The notes below the pieces were generated by a model. The model made no database searches. It saw only the letters and a list, made by a program, of their open reading frames with translations, and was not told where the DNA came from. Below, piece by piece: positions 1-6,704 of a stretch of DNA of 64,000 nt. The first letter of the stretch is position 1. Every line of letters starts with the position of its first letter. The stretch comes from Shewanella polaris. Its GTDB lineage: Bacteria; Pseudomonadota; Gammaproteobacteria; Enterobacterales; Shewanellaceae. Made by a program: the position numbers and the translations under genes. The stretch spans positions 3,782,001 to 3,846,000 of the forward strand of contig NZ_CP041036.1 of the NCBI RefSeq assembly GCF_006385555.1, read 5' to 3'.

Positions 1-468
1 AACAACCCATGTTTTATTACCTACCTTTGTTTTTACTTTTGTAGATAAAGCTTCTTCCCATAAAGTATCTATGCGAGTGATAAGCCATTTCTCAAAATCT
101 GATTTATCTATGACGACATGCGGTATTGAATCATCTGTGGGCTCATCAAATGAAACCAAAAAGCCATTGTTTTTTTTAAGAGCTTCAATTTGATTTTGCT
201 TATTTAAGTCAGATGCTTTCCATTTTATTTCGACAGGATAAAATTTATCGTCACCTTTAAAAAACAATGAAAAATCAGGTCTATACCCATCCATTTCCAT
301 AGTATCTTCTGGAACAACTAAATTTAAATTTTTCACTTTTTCTTTTAAGAAATCAGGAACCAAATATTTCCTAATAACTCTATCTAGATAGATTCTTTCG
401 AAGTAATACCTGTGGATTAGTTTTTCATTAAATGCATTTCGATTTATAGACTTTTTTAACACTTTCAT
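1..468 (-). CDS. PD-(D/E)XK nuclease-like cassette protein (partial)
   Basis: Open reading frame running off the left edge of the window; 156 N-terminal residues are visible. It starts at the first in-frame ATG after stops in the upstream repeat. The visible part carries PDF at residues 64-66 and, 14 residues after the aspartate, E-I-K at 80-82 (VEIKWK), which is the spacing of a PD-(D/E)XK nuclease core; the proposed metal ligands are D65, E80 and K82. Basic N-terminal segment. Base composition is AT-rich like the cassette genes to the right, and it shares their orientation, so I take it as another cassette gene. No specific family recognised; restriction-like or defence function is inference from the motif only. 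Confidence 0.7.
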   Translation of the reverse strand, partial: MKVLKKSINRNAFNEKLIHRYYFERIYLDRVIRKYLVPDFLKEKVKNLNLVVPEDTMEMDGYRPDFSLFFKGDDKFYPVEIKWKASDLNKQNQIEALKKNNGFLVSFDEPTDDSIPHVVIDKSDFEKWLITRIDTLWEEALSTKVKTKVGNKTWVV

Positions 469-509
469 TTCAGGTAACCATATAAATAATGACTGGATAG
501 AGACACATG

Positions 510-698
510 ACAGCTTATTGAACGGATTGACCGATAAAGCCGCCCGTTTAAGTTATTGATTAATATCATCCTACGTTTTCTATGTCTTTGAAGTAAAGCA
601 ATTTAATGACTCTTACACTCAAATAAAAAACGTAAATTGCACTTTAAAAGTGCCAACATAAAACGTAAGAAATAAACACAACAATATCAATACATTAG
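510..698. repeat. 189-bp direct repeat, copy 1
   Basis: Nearly identical, without gaps, to 7266-7454 (about 90 percent by eye). It contains an imperfect palindrome (CTTA..AACGG / CCCGTTTAAG) near its left end and lies just upstream of the leftward gene at 1-468. Read on the minus strand the block has a TTGGCA/TTGACA-type element and ends in a GTTAGC-like or GTCATG core. Possible attI or Pc promoter region of an integron; see findings. Confidence 0.85.
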
Positions 699-807
699 GG
701 TAATGCGCTACAGATGCCAAACGGTTAGCTTATTATTGCCCTCATTATTTTTGCTAAGTCACTCAAACGCATACGCTTTGCTTTAGGCAGCAAATAGCCG
801 TGTGATC

Positions 808-857
808 AAGGGTTATCGATAACTCACTTAACTGATAACTCATAAGTAAAATTGACA
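808..857 (+). promoter_or_regulatory. Palindromic operator-like site upstream of the C4-like RNA
   Basis: GTTATCGATAAC at 812-823 is a perfect 12-bp palindrome, and GATAACTCA occurs twice, 16 bp apart (818-826 and 834-842). A TTGACA box follows at 852-857. The position, directly in front of the antisense-RNA candidate and Rha gene, suggests a repressor site and promoter, but the start of transcription cannot be fixed from sequence. Confidence 0.4.
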
Positions 858-860
858 AAT

Positions 861-967
861 GCGCCTAAGTGGGGCGATACTGTTTGGGCATTGGCAAAAT
901 CCAATGCCGGGATTCGTACCCCGCAGTATCTAGGCGCAATGTCGCCAGCCTTTAGAGCTGGTTTTTT
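861..967 (+). ncRNA. C4-like antisense RNA with intrinsic terminator
   Basis: A closed, cloverleaf-like fold can be drawn: GCGCCTA (861-867) pairs with TAGGCGC (931-937), GATACTG (876-882) with CAGTATC (924-930), enclosing a hairpin GGCATTGG/CCAATGCC and a small CGGG/CCCG hairpin with loop ATTCGTA. A terminator follows (GCCAGC 944-949, GCTGG 957-961, then six T). Segment 911-934 is complementary with small interruptions to 1033-1052 of the downstream leader. P1/P7 C4 RNA and the P4 CI RNA work this way: a processed antisense RNA that blocks translation and causes early termination of the antirepressor message. Assignment rests on architecture and position, not on an Rfam hit. Confidence 0.6.
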
Positions 968-1125
968 ATTGCGTGACTCGGCGCACCACTACTATGGTGG
1001 GCTGGGTGAGGCAGCCATTTGGCTGGCCGCTTCCTAGATGCGGTAGTACGAACCTTGCTCAGCTCATCACCCAATGTTTCGTACCAGACGGTGATGATTA
1101 CTCACGATATCTAGGAGTGTCACCC

Positions 1126-1710
1126 ATGAACTTACAACAGTCTAAAAACTACCCTGCGCAATTGGTCTTTATTAACGGCCAACAAACCATTACCAATTCA
1201 CTGATCGTCGCTGATTATTTTGGCAAACAACATAAAGATGTATTACGCAAAATTGACCGCATTCTAAACGATGCCCCAAGTGAATTTACGTCAGCGCATT
1301 TTTGCGCTAACGTGCAAAATCAACAGGTTGGTACGAGTCAGCGCGATTTAAAGTGTTACCACCTGACCAAAGACGGTTTTATGTTTTTAGTGATGGGCTT
1401 TACCGGTGCCAAAGCTGCCGAACTTAAGATCAACTTCATTAATGCCTTTAACGAAGCCCAAAAACGACTTAGCCGCACTCAACATCCATTTGAGCGTCAG
1501 CGCATGATGTTTACATGGGAAGGCGGCAAAATAGTGAGCTCGCAACCGATACATGATGACCAGTTTGTCACCAGCCGCGATAAATTAGTGCAGTACATGC
1601 GCGAACCCCGCTTTTTATCTCTTGAGCAATTGCTAGAAATCAGTGAAGCCGCAAACCAACAAATTGCGACACTAGCAAGATTGGCAGAGAAACAAGCCCG
1701 CTTACGCTAA
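1126..1710 (+). CDS. Rha family phage regulatory protein, possible antirepressor
   Basis: About 195 residues. Residues 10-105 match the Rha domain as I know it: an N-terminal SLIVADYFGKQHKDVLRKID segment, then a YHLTKDGFMFLVMGFTG core and a KINFINAFNEAQ helix. Start chosen at the ATG with AGGAG 9 bp upstream. The same frame stays open upstream to 973 and encodes a short Ash/Icd-like segment (MVGWVRQPFGWPLP), as in P1 and P4-type immunity operons where a small ORF precedes the antirepressor. Followed by a terminator. It lies between cassette-array sequence on both sides and has the opposite orientation, so it is probably a phage fragment that inserted there. Confidence 0.8.
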   Translation: MNLQQSKNYPAQLVFINGQQTITNSLIVADYFGKQHKDVLRKIDRILNDAPSEFTSAHFCANVQNQQVGTSQRDLKCYHLTKDGFMFLVMGFTGAKAAELKINFINAFNEAQKRLSRTQHPFERQRMMFTWEGGKIVSSQPIHDDQFVTSRDKLVQYMREPRFLSLEQLLEISEAANQQIATLARLAEKQARLR

Positions 1711-1730
1711 AAACACCGCTAAACGCCCAT

Positions 1731-1759
1731 AAAAATGGCTATATCAAGTAGCCATTTTT
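1731..1759 (+). terminator. Rho-independent terminator after the Rha gene
   Basis: AAAAATGGCT / AGCCATTTTT inverted repeat with a 9-nt loop, ending in a T-rich tract, 20 bp after the Rha stop codon. Confidence 0.8.
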
Positions 1760-1798
1760 GTTTGTAGGTAATCAGAGTGGGTGGTTATGTTTTGGTAC

Positions 1799-1893
1799 CA
1801 ACGCTGCGATAAGTGGATTAAAATAGTTGGTTACAATGCTGAGGCACGAAACATAACCCACTGTTTTTTGTTCCGTTTAAGTGCCTTATTATA
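1799..1893 (-). repeat. attC-like site 1
   Basis: Imperfect palindrome at the 3' end of the gene at 1889-2515. Read on + it runs CAACGCTGCGATAAG ... CCTTATTATA; the two halves pair (GTTGGTTA / AACCCACTG region, TAAGTGG / CCGTTTAA region). It is clearly homologous to 2538-2637. Consistent with an integron attC belonging to the leftward cassette. Confidence 0.75.
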
Positions 1894-2515
1894 TTTTATG
1901 TATACCGAACATTAAACAGTAGTTTTCTACCATTCTAAATTCATGTATATGTTGATTTTTTATATTCCAATTTACTCCGACAGATTGCATTCTTTCAACA
2001 AAAGTTTGAGTATCTTTATAGCGAGAGGATACTCGATCAAGAATTCCATCAGGTTTTTCCTTAGAGCACCACCAATAAGGAATACTTTTTTTATTTTTTG
2101 TTTCCAGCCATACGTCTGCCAAGTAAACAATATACTGATGCTTTATGTCGAACTTTACTTTGGCCATTATATGATTCCGGTTATTATCAATTAACAACCT
2201 ATCTATGTCTTTGTAGATTTCATTTACTTTAGCATTAGGATTATTAATTCTCTTTGCCTCTATAAAGACGACAGCCTCTAAGCCTGGTATAAAAATGACA
2301 GCATCAATACGAGGGTAGCTACGGCCAACTTTTTTTAATGGTGCCTCAAACCAAGAAAATGCATCACTTTGCAAATTACATAATGACTTTGCAAATAAAT
2401 GAACCTGATTAGCCTCCATAAAACCTGTTGAGTGATGAGAAGGATAATATGACTCAAAAATAACTTCGTACTCTTGAATCATATTATTAAACGTATTTCT
2501 TAATAAACTTTCCAT
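1889..2515 (-). CDS. PD-(D/E)XK nuclease-like cassette protein
   Basis: 208 residues. R-I-D at 69-71 (SYPRIDAVIF) is followed 15 residues later by E-A-K at 86-88 (AVVFIEAKRI), a PD-(D/E)XK nuclease signature with hydrophobic beta strands around both; E57 upstream could be the additional acidic residue. After the core there is a helical segment and a tail without recognised domain. The arrangement resembles small type II restriction-like or Card1-like nuclease folds, but no family is recognised. Flanked on both sides by attC-like sites, so it is cargo of an integron cassette. A role in DNA or RNA cleavage is inferred from the motif. Confidence 0.75.
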   Translation of the reverse strand: MESLLRNTFNNMIQEYEVIFESYYPSHHSTGFMEANQVHLFAKSLCNLQSDAFSWFEAPLKKVGRSYPRIDAVIFIPGLEAVVFIEAKRINNPNAKVNEIYKDIDRLLIDNNRNHIMAKVKFDIKHQYIVYLADVWLETKNKKSIPYWWCSKEKPDGILDRVSSRYKDTQTFVERMQSVGVNWNIKNQHIHEFRMVENYCLMFGIHKI

Positions 2516-2537
2516 ACAACACTCTCAAAAATAAAAT

Positions 2538-2637
2538 ATAACGCCGCAATAAGCGGACTAAAATAAGTGGGTTAAAATGCGGAGCGAAGCGAAAAGCAAC
2601 CCACTGTTTTAGTTGCGTTTAATTGCCTTGTCATATG
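2538..2637 (-). repeat. attC-like site 2
   Basis: Palindromic spacer TATAACGCCGCAATAAGCGG ... CCTTGTCATAT. The arms AGTGGGTT / AACCCACT and GCGGA / CGTTTAA-side pair, and the centre has GCGAAGCGAAA, which recurs in sites 4 and 5. The stop codon of the gene at 2631-3254 lies inside its left-hand core, as is common in integron cassettes. Confidence 0.8.
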
Positions 2638-3254
2638 TTTTTACCTGAGAGAATAGTACGAAATTCCTCTTCAATTTTTTTCATTGTTGTCTCTGTTAAC
2701 AACTCAACTTCAGCATATATCTGTTTCCAACCTTTAGGATCTAATGTACTAGCCATTTCAACTTTAGCCATAAAATCTTGGCCAACAGTAGTCATTTTAG
2801 CATCAACAATTTTCAACTCTATGACTATAGATTCGGTTAGATATATAGCATGAGATGAATAGTATTCAGTAAATTCCTCTAATGATCTGCCAAATTCCTG
2901 TCTACGAGACTCTTTAGTTTCCGCACCAACAAATTCAACTGGAGATGTGTAAGCCTCAAGATTGTTGCGGGTAGTAACAAGTAATTGATAAGTTTTAGCT
3001 AATATCTCGGCGCGTCTTTCATGCAAATTATTAAAAACGACACTATGTTTATTGGACTCTACCGTTAGAGATGATTTAAGCTTCTCCAATGCAGTATCAC
3101 TAACACTTTTCATCTTAGCTTTGTGAACCTCTAACTTTGCTGCATATTGATAGTCTAGTCGTTTCGTTATCCAACCTTTTCCGAAATGAATAATTGCTCC
3201 TGAAATTGCAACAGAGCCAAAAATTGTAGTAATAAAAGTTTCAAGCCAACTCAT
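2631..3254 (-). CDS. Membrane-anchored cassette protein of unknown function
   Basis: 207 residues. One N-terminal hydrophobic segment (about residues 6-25, FITTIFGSVAISGAIIHFG) then a long helical, charged cytoplasmic or periplasmic domain (residues 30-200) rich in K and E, with heptad-like stretches. I recognise no domain. Similar anchored helical proteins recur as integron cargo in Vibrionaceae and Shewanellaceae. Upstream attC-like site 3 and downstream site 2 delimit the cassette. Confidence 0.7.
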   Translation of the reverse strand: MSWLETFITTIFGSVAISGAIIHFGKGWITKRLDYQYAAKLEVHKAKMKSVSDTALEKLKSSLTVESNKHSVVFNNLHERRAEILAKTYQLLVTTRNNLEAYTSPVEFVGAETKESRRQEFGRSLEEFTEYYSSHAIYLTESIVIELKIVDAKMTTVGQDFMAKVEMASTLDPKGWKQIYAEVELLTETTMKKIEEEFRTILSGKNI

Positions 3255-3275
3255 TCACACCTCTGATTGATACAT

Positions 3276-3333
3276 ATAACGTTTTAGTATTTGTGCTTTG
3301 CGCCGTTTACATGGCACAAATCGCTTGTTGGAC
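3276..3333 (-). repeat. attC-like site 3 (short type)
   Basis: About 58 bp, TATAACGTTTTAGTATTTGTG ... GCACAAATCGCTTGTTGG in outline (first 20 bases shown only in part). TTTGTGC pairs with GCACAAA. Read on minus it has CCAACAAGCG at one end and AAAACGTTATA at the other, the usual attC layout. Near-identical to 5696-5754. Confidence 0.7.
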
Positions 3334-3354
3334 TTGGCCGATGCCGAGTCCAGG

Positions 3355-3492
3355 TTAATGGATACACGTTATGCTATAGGAATTTGCTTTTTTGATACTG
3401 GCTCTGGGCTGTAGAGAAATTTTGAACGGGTAATATGGCTTAGGTTGTACGTGTTTCATTGCAATTCCCTTGTCATTGTAGTGCTCCATCAC
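3355..3492 (-). CDS. Small duplicated cassette ORF, copy A
   Basis: 45-residue frame from a GTG-ATG pair, ending IKKANSYSITCIH just before attC-like site 3. The same frame stays open upstream to about 3567 (AEPNADSIECINLIESVRLK) but without ATG, GTG or TTG, so the true start is uncertain. The copy at 5777-5914 differs at many bases yet keeps the frame without indels, which argues for selection on protein. No known domain. Here it follows the FRG gene directly, with no attC between them. Confidence 0.45.
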   Translation of the reverse strand: MMEHYNDKGIAMKHVQPKPYYPFKISLQPRASIKKANSYSITCIH

Positions 3493-3566
3493 TTCTTTTT
3501 TAAGTCTAACTGATTCAATGAGGTTAATACACTCGATTGAGTCAGCATTTGGCTCCGCCCTGTGGC

Positions 3567-4862
3567 CTAGTTCATCGGCGCATTAAATTTATATTTTTCA
3601 GCAACATATTTTGCTGAATTCTCAATATATGGAAATACTGTACTTTCATTGATGTTAAGAAGATCAAGCTCCTTAAGTATTGATGCTTTGCTAGTCACAG
3701 TAATGCGGGTCACATTAATTTCAGGGCTTCCCTCTTCATCTAAAACTGCATCAACTCCAAATAAGAGAAATGCCCCAGATTGTGATGAAATTCTATCATT
3801 ACTTTGTTTGCCTTTTACACAAATAATTTTGCTGAGATCACCTGAGATTATCTTAGGTTCAAAATATGGTTTTTCTTCTCTAATAAAGTGAACCAATCGT
3901 TTCACTGCTGTCTGTTCATTAAATTCTATTTCTTCAAAATTAATATTATCTTTCTCTATTTTTGGAAGCCTAGCTAAGTTCGATATGCAACTAGCAACAT
4001 CAGAGTCGAAATATTTAACTTCACTTCTTCCCATAGAAAGAAGAATTACTTCACCATCCTCACTTAAGGATGACTTACATGCAAAGTACAAGGCAATAAG
4101 AGGGTTGGATGTTATGTCTAGTAACCTAGTCGGTAAAGAATAATGTTGCATTCTTACTAGTTTATCTAAAGTGTATTCATCAGATTGAAAGTCCGCAGAG
4201 TTAGATACAAGTAATTCTCGATAGAGTATGTGTTCATTCTCTAAGTAGAGATAATTTCCATCTTTATCTTTTCTAAATAGTGATGGTTCTAGTTTATAGC
4301 TATTTTTATTCGAGTGACCGCGATAAAAAACCTCTGTGTTCTTTTCTCTTTCTGAGAAAAGAACTTTACCAATGAAACCTTGAACCGTTGTCACCGTTGG
4401 ATTATTCGACTTTTTAGCTATAGGTTTCTGCTGCTTAGCCATTTTTTGAGTTTGATCTGAATTTAAAATATCAGCTTTTATTAACCGTTCAAAAAGTTCT
4501 TCATCTTTTACCGCCCAATGGGTTCTATTCATTTCCCATTCACGAATATCTAATAATGAAGATATTGGTTTAATTAACTCATATGATATGGGGGGAATAT
4601 TTATATCTAGCTCAAACTCAATGCGTAATTTCCTGCCCCTCTCTTTAATCGATGTTAGTTTTCCAATACGAAAATCTTCATCATTCCCTTCGTATGCAAA
4701 TATACAAGGATACTTTATAAGGGTTTCAATAAGATTTGGTGTTAAAGATTTAAAGGCAGTGGCAATCGATTCTGTTGTATATTCCAAAAAACGACTTTTA
4801 TCAAATTCATAGAATGATTCATCCCAAGATCCTATGCTTGCAGTGACTAGTAGATTATACAT
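3567..4862 (-). CDS. FRG domain-containing protein
   Basis: 431 residues. Residues about 158-285 form an FRG domain: FYRGH at 179-183, LEPSLFR at 191-197, an E..L..EL stretch, then RMQHYSLPTRLLD at 237-249 followed by NPLIALYFACK. The first 130 residues are a separate alpha/beta domain ending near HWAVKDEELFERL, and 130-155 is a lysine-rich linker. FRG domains (named after an FxRG motif) occur in many accessory and anti-phage loci, but their biochemistry is not settled. AT-rich, no signal peptide, so cytosolic. Position inside the cassette array makes it the best candidate for a defence effector in this window; that role is inference. Confidence 0.85.
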   Translation of the reverse strand: MYNLLVTASIGSWDESFYEFDKSRFLEYTTESIATAFKSLTPNLIETLIKYPCIFAYEGNDEDFRIGKLTSIKERGRKLRIEFELDINIPPISYELIKPISSLLDIREWEMNRTHWAVKDEELFERLIKADILNSDQTQKMAKQQKPIAKKSNNPTVTTVQGFIGKVLFSEREKNTEVFYRGHSNKNSYKLEPSLFRKDKDGNYLYLENEHILYRELLVSNSADFQSDEYTLDKLVRMQHYSLPTRLLDITSNPLIALYFACKSSLSEDGEVILLSMGRSEVKYFDSDVASCISNLARLPKIEKDNINFEEIEFNEQTAVKRLVHFIREEKPYFEPKIISGDLSKIICVKGKQSNDRISSQSGAFLLFGVDAVLDEEGSPEINVTRITVTSKASILKELDLLNINESTVFPYIENSAKYVAEKYKFNAPMN

Positions 4863-4884
4863 ACTATGAGAATATCCTTATAAA

Positions 4885-4985
4885 TTTAACCGACCCACTA
4901 AGAGGCGAGTAATTGTTGGCTATAATGTGAAACGAAGCGAAACTCGGCCAACTGTTACGAGTCCTGCTTTAGTGGCTTGTTAGCT
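4885..4985 (-). repeat. attC-like site 4
   Basis: TTTAACCGACCCACTAAGAG ... TTTAGTGGCTTGTTAGC. CCACTAA pairs with TTAGTGG, CGAGTAATTGTTGGC with GCCAACTGTTACGAG, and the loop has GAAACGAAGCGAAAC. Read on minus it begins GCTAACAAGCC, a classic attC core. It overlaps the last 31 bp of the gene at 4955-5659. Confidence 0.85.
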
Positions 4986-5659
4986 TTACACTCTCCGTCA
5001 CTCGACGTCCGCATACTTCTAGAATGCGATTTTACAAACCACTCATACTCTTCACTTATTGAATACTCACTATTTAATGCATTTATTCGATCAATTAATG
5101 CCTCCCCTTGATAATATCTTTTCATATAATCTTTATCACACCAATCAGGTCTACTAATGTTGACCCCTAAAGCAGAAAAATCTTCCATTGTTTTTAATAT
5201 TAAATCTTCTGCTTTAGCTTTTCGTGCTTTGAGTGAATAAAGCGTATAAAGTTCTTTAACTTCATCAAGCTTACTTTCATATTGTTCAATCAAAATATTT
5301 AATTCTTTTTCTTTATTTTTGAGGTAATCACTATTGATTACCTCAGAAGTAGACAAAGAAGATTTTAACTTCTCGATTCTTTCTTCTAGATCTTTCTTAG
5401 CTTTATCCATCTGAATTTCTTTTTTAGAAAGTGCAAACTCTTGTTCTTTTAACTTTAATAGTAAAAGAGATTTATCTTTCTCTAACTTCAATTCGGTGTC
5501 TTTTAGGAGCAATAGTTTTGTCGATACGTTTTCTTTACTTACTTGAACTTCTTTGTACTCATCCCAAAGAAATACTCCCGCTACAGAAAAACAGACAACA
5601 AAAGTTAAAAAGCCTGCAAGGTATGATTTAATTGCGTTAAATATTTCTGGAATAGTCAA
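4955..5659 (-). CDS. Membrane-anchored coiled-coil cassette protein
   Basis: 234 residues. One hydrophobic segment at about 14-32 (AGFLTFVVCFSVAGVFLW), then an almost continuous K/E/L-rich coiled coil from about 38 to 150, and a C-terminal polar domain (150-234) with a W-C-D and YYQGEAL stretch. It looks like an inner-membrane protein with a helical rod. No family recognised. Its coding end lies inside attC-like site 4, so cassette insertion or excision would preserve the stop. Confidence 0.7.
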   Translation of the reverse strand: MTIPEIFNAIKSYLAGFLTFVVCFSVAGVFLWDEYKEVQVSKENVSTKLLLLKDTELKLEKDKSLLLLKLKEQEFALSKKEIQMDKAKKDLEERIEKLKSSLSTSEVINSDYLKNKEKELNILIEQYESKLDEVKELYTLYSLKARKAKAEDLILKTMEDFSALGVNISRPDWCDKDYMKRYYQGEALIDRINALNSEYSISEEYEWFVKSHSRSMRTSSDGECKANKPLKQDS

Positions 5660-5695
5660 TTTTTATCCTTAAAAATGTGCATGGGTTAATTGTAA

Positions 5696-5754
5696 GGCTA
5701 ACGTTTTAGTATTTGTGCGTTGCGCAGTTTGCATGGCACAAACCGCTTGTTGGA
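5696..5754 (-). repeat. attC-like site 5 (short type, copy of site 3)
   Basis: GGCTAACGTTTTAGTATTTG ... GGCACAAACCGCTTGTTGG. TTTGTGC pairs with GCACAAA. Read on minus it goes from CCAACAAGCGG to CGTTAGCC. It is part of a roughly 290-bp segment shared with 3276-3566. Confidence 0.75.
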
Positions 5755-5776
5755 CTTGGCCGATGCCGAGTCCAGA

Positions 5777-5914
5777 TTAATGGGTACACGTTATGCTATA
5801 GGAATTTGCTTTTTTGATGCCAGCTCTCGACTGTAGATCAATTTTGAATTGATTATGAGGCTTGATTTGTATGTGTTCAATTGCAATTCCCTTGTCATTG
5901 TGGTGTTCCATCAC
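5777..5914 (-). CDS. Small duplicated cassette ORF, copy B
   Basis: Second copy of the frame at 3355-3492, also starting at a GTG-ATG pair and ending IKKANSYSITCTH just before an attC-like site. The frame remains open upstream through attC-like site 6, so a longer protein translated from attC sequence is conceivable, as known for attC-derived ORFs in Vibrio. Differences from copy A are substitutions only. Function unknown. Confidence 0.45.
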   Translation of the reverse strand: MMEHHNDKGIAIEHIQIKPHNQFKIDLQSRAGIKKANSYSITCTH

Positions 5915-5994
5915 ATCTTTTTTAAGTCTAACTGATCCAATGAGATTAATACACTCGATTGAATCAGCATTTGGCTCCGCGCAGCGGCTTAATT

Positions 5995-6094
5995 CAACGC
6001 CTAAATAACAGGCTAAGTAATGGTTGGCTAAAATTGTGTAGCGAAGCGAAACGTAGCCAACTGTTACGTGTCCTTGTTGATTTTCTTGTCAGAC
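5995..6094 (-). repeat. attC-like site 6
   Basis: CAACGCCTAAATAACAGGC ... TTCTTGTCAGACG. GTAATGGTTGGCTA pairs with TAGCCAACTGTTACG around a GTAGCGAAGCGAAAC loop. Related in its centre to sites 2 and 4. Lies directly after the gene at 6098-6601. Confidence 0.8.
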
Positions 6095-6097
6095 GTA

Positions 6098-6601
6098 TTA
6101 GCTCCGATCTGCTAGCCCATACTTATAAATCATATCTGATTGCGGGATACATATTATTTGCTTGATCACTGATTGAACAACTCCGTTTATTAACTTTACG
6201 GAATCGTAAGACATGATCGCAGGTATATTATTATGGGTAGTAAGCATAATTTTACGTTTAGGATCAGGTAGAAACATAATACGCTTTTCTAGATCTGTTC
6301 GCGGAGTGAAATCAATCAATTCACCTTCAGGAGAAAGCCACACAGAGTGAAATCTAGCTTCTAAAAAATTATTTCTAATATCTTGACCAATAATCCAACC
6401 CTCAACAGCTTGTCCTCCATTCTTGTCACATTGAACCATAATGTTTAAGTGACAATTATTTGGCTCTGAAATAAAGGTATGGGCTTTTCGGTATTTTAAC
6501 AAAACCGCTTTAGATGGATCTAGTTCAAGGTACTCAACAATACTAATGTTACTCGCACTAAGTTTTTTAGGTGATATAACGTTAAGTTTAACTCCGTTCA
6601 A
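6098..6601 (-). CDS. Cassette protein of unknown function
   Basis: 167 residues, soluble, no signal peptide. It has a compact alpha/beta look with a conserved-looking core CHLNIMVQCDKNGGQAVEGW (around 50-70), then ARFHSVWLSPEGELIDFTPR (around 83-102). The combination C-H-x-N, W, H-S-V-W and D-x-T-P recalls a family of hypothetical proteins seen in gene cassettes and plasmids with a cysteine/histidine pair that could form a catalytic or metal site, but I do not know its activity. Flanked by attC-like sites 6 and 7. Confidence 0.65.
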   Translation of the reverse strand: MNGVKLNVISPKKLSASNISIVEYLELDPSKAVLLKYRKAHTFISEPNNCHLNIMVQCDKNGGQAVEGWIIGQDIRNNFLEARFHSVWLSPEGELIDFTPRTDLEKRIMFLPDPKRKIMLTTHNNIPAIMSYDSVKLINGVVQSVIKQIICIPQSDMIYKYGLADRS

Positions 6602-6609
6602 TTGATACC

Positions 6610-6704
6610 TCTAACGCTTTGCTAAGCGGCTAAAAATGGCTGGCTATAATTGCGAGTTACGAACACAGCCAGCTGTTTGTGTCCGTTTAAGCAACTTGTT
6701 AGCT
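6610..6704 (-). repeat. attC-like site 7
   Basis: The clearest attC of the array: CTAACGCTTTGCTAAGCGGC ... CCGTTTAAGCAACTTGTTAGC. GCTAACAAG and CTCTAACGC ends are the simple core sites, TGGCTGGCTAT / AGCCAGCT arms pair in the middle. Typical length (95 bp). Confidence 0.9.

Noticed and set aside
852..1037. 61-codon plus-strand frame over the C4-like RNA
   Set aside because: It overlaps the folded RNA and its terminator; no known protein and its end overlaps the Ash/Icd-like frame.
2623..2853. Plus-strand frames opposite the cassette genes (also 1943-2194, 3649-3891, 4588-4812, 5431-5631)
   Set aside because: No ribosome binding sites, no protein features; antisense shadows of AT-rich cassette genes.
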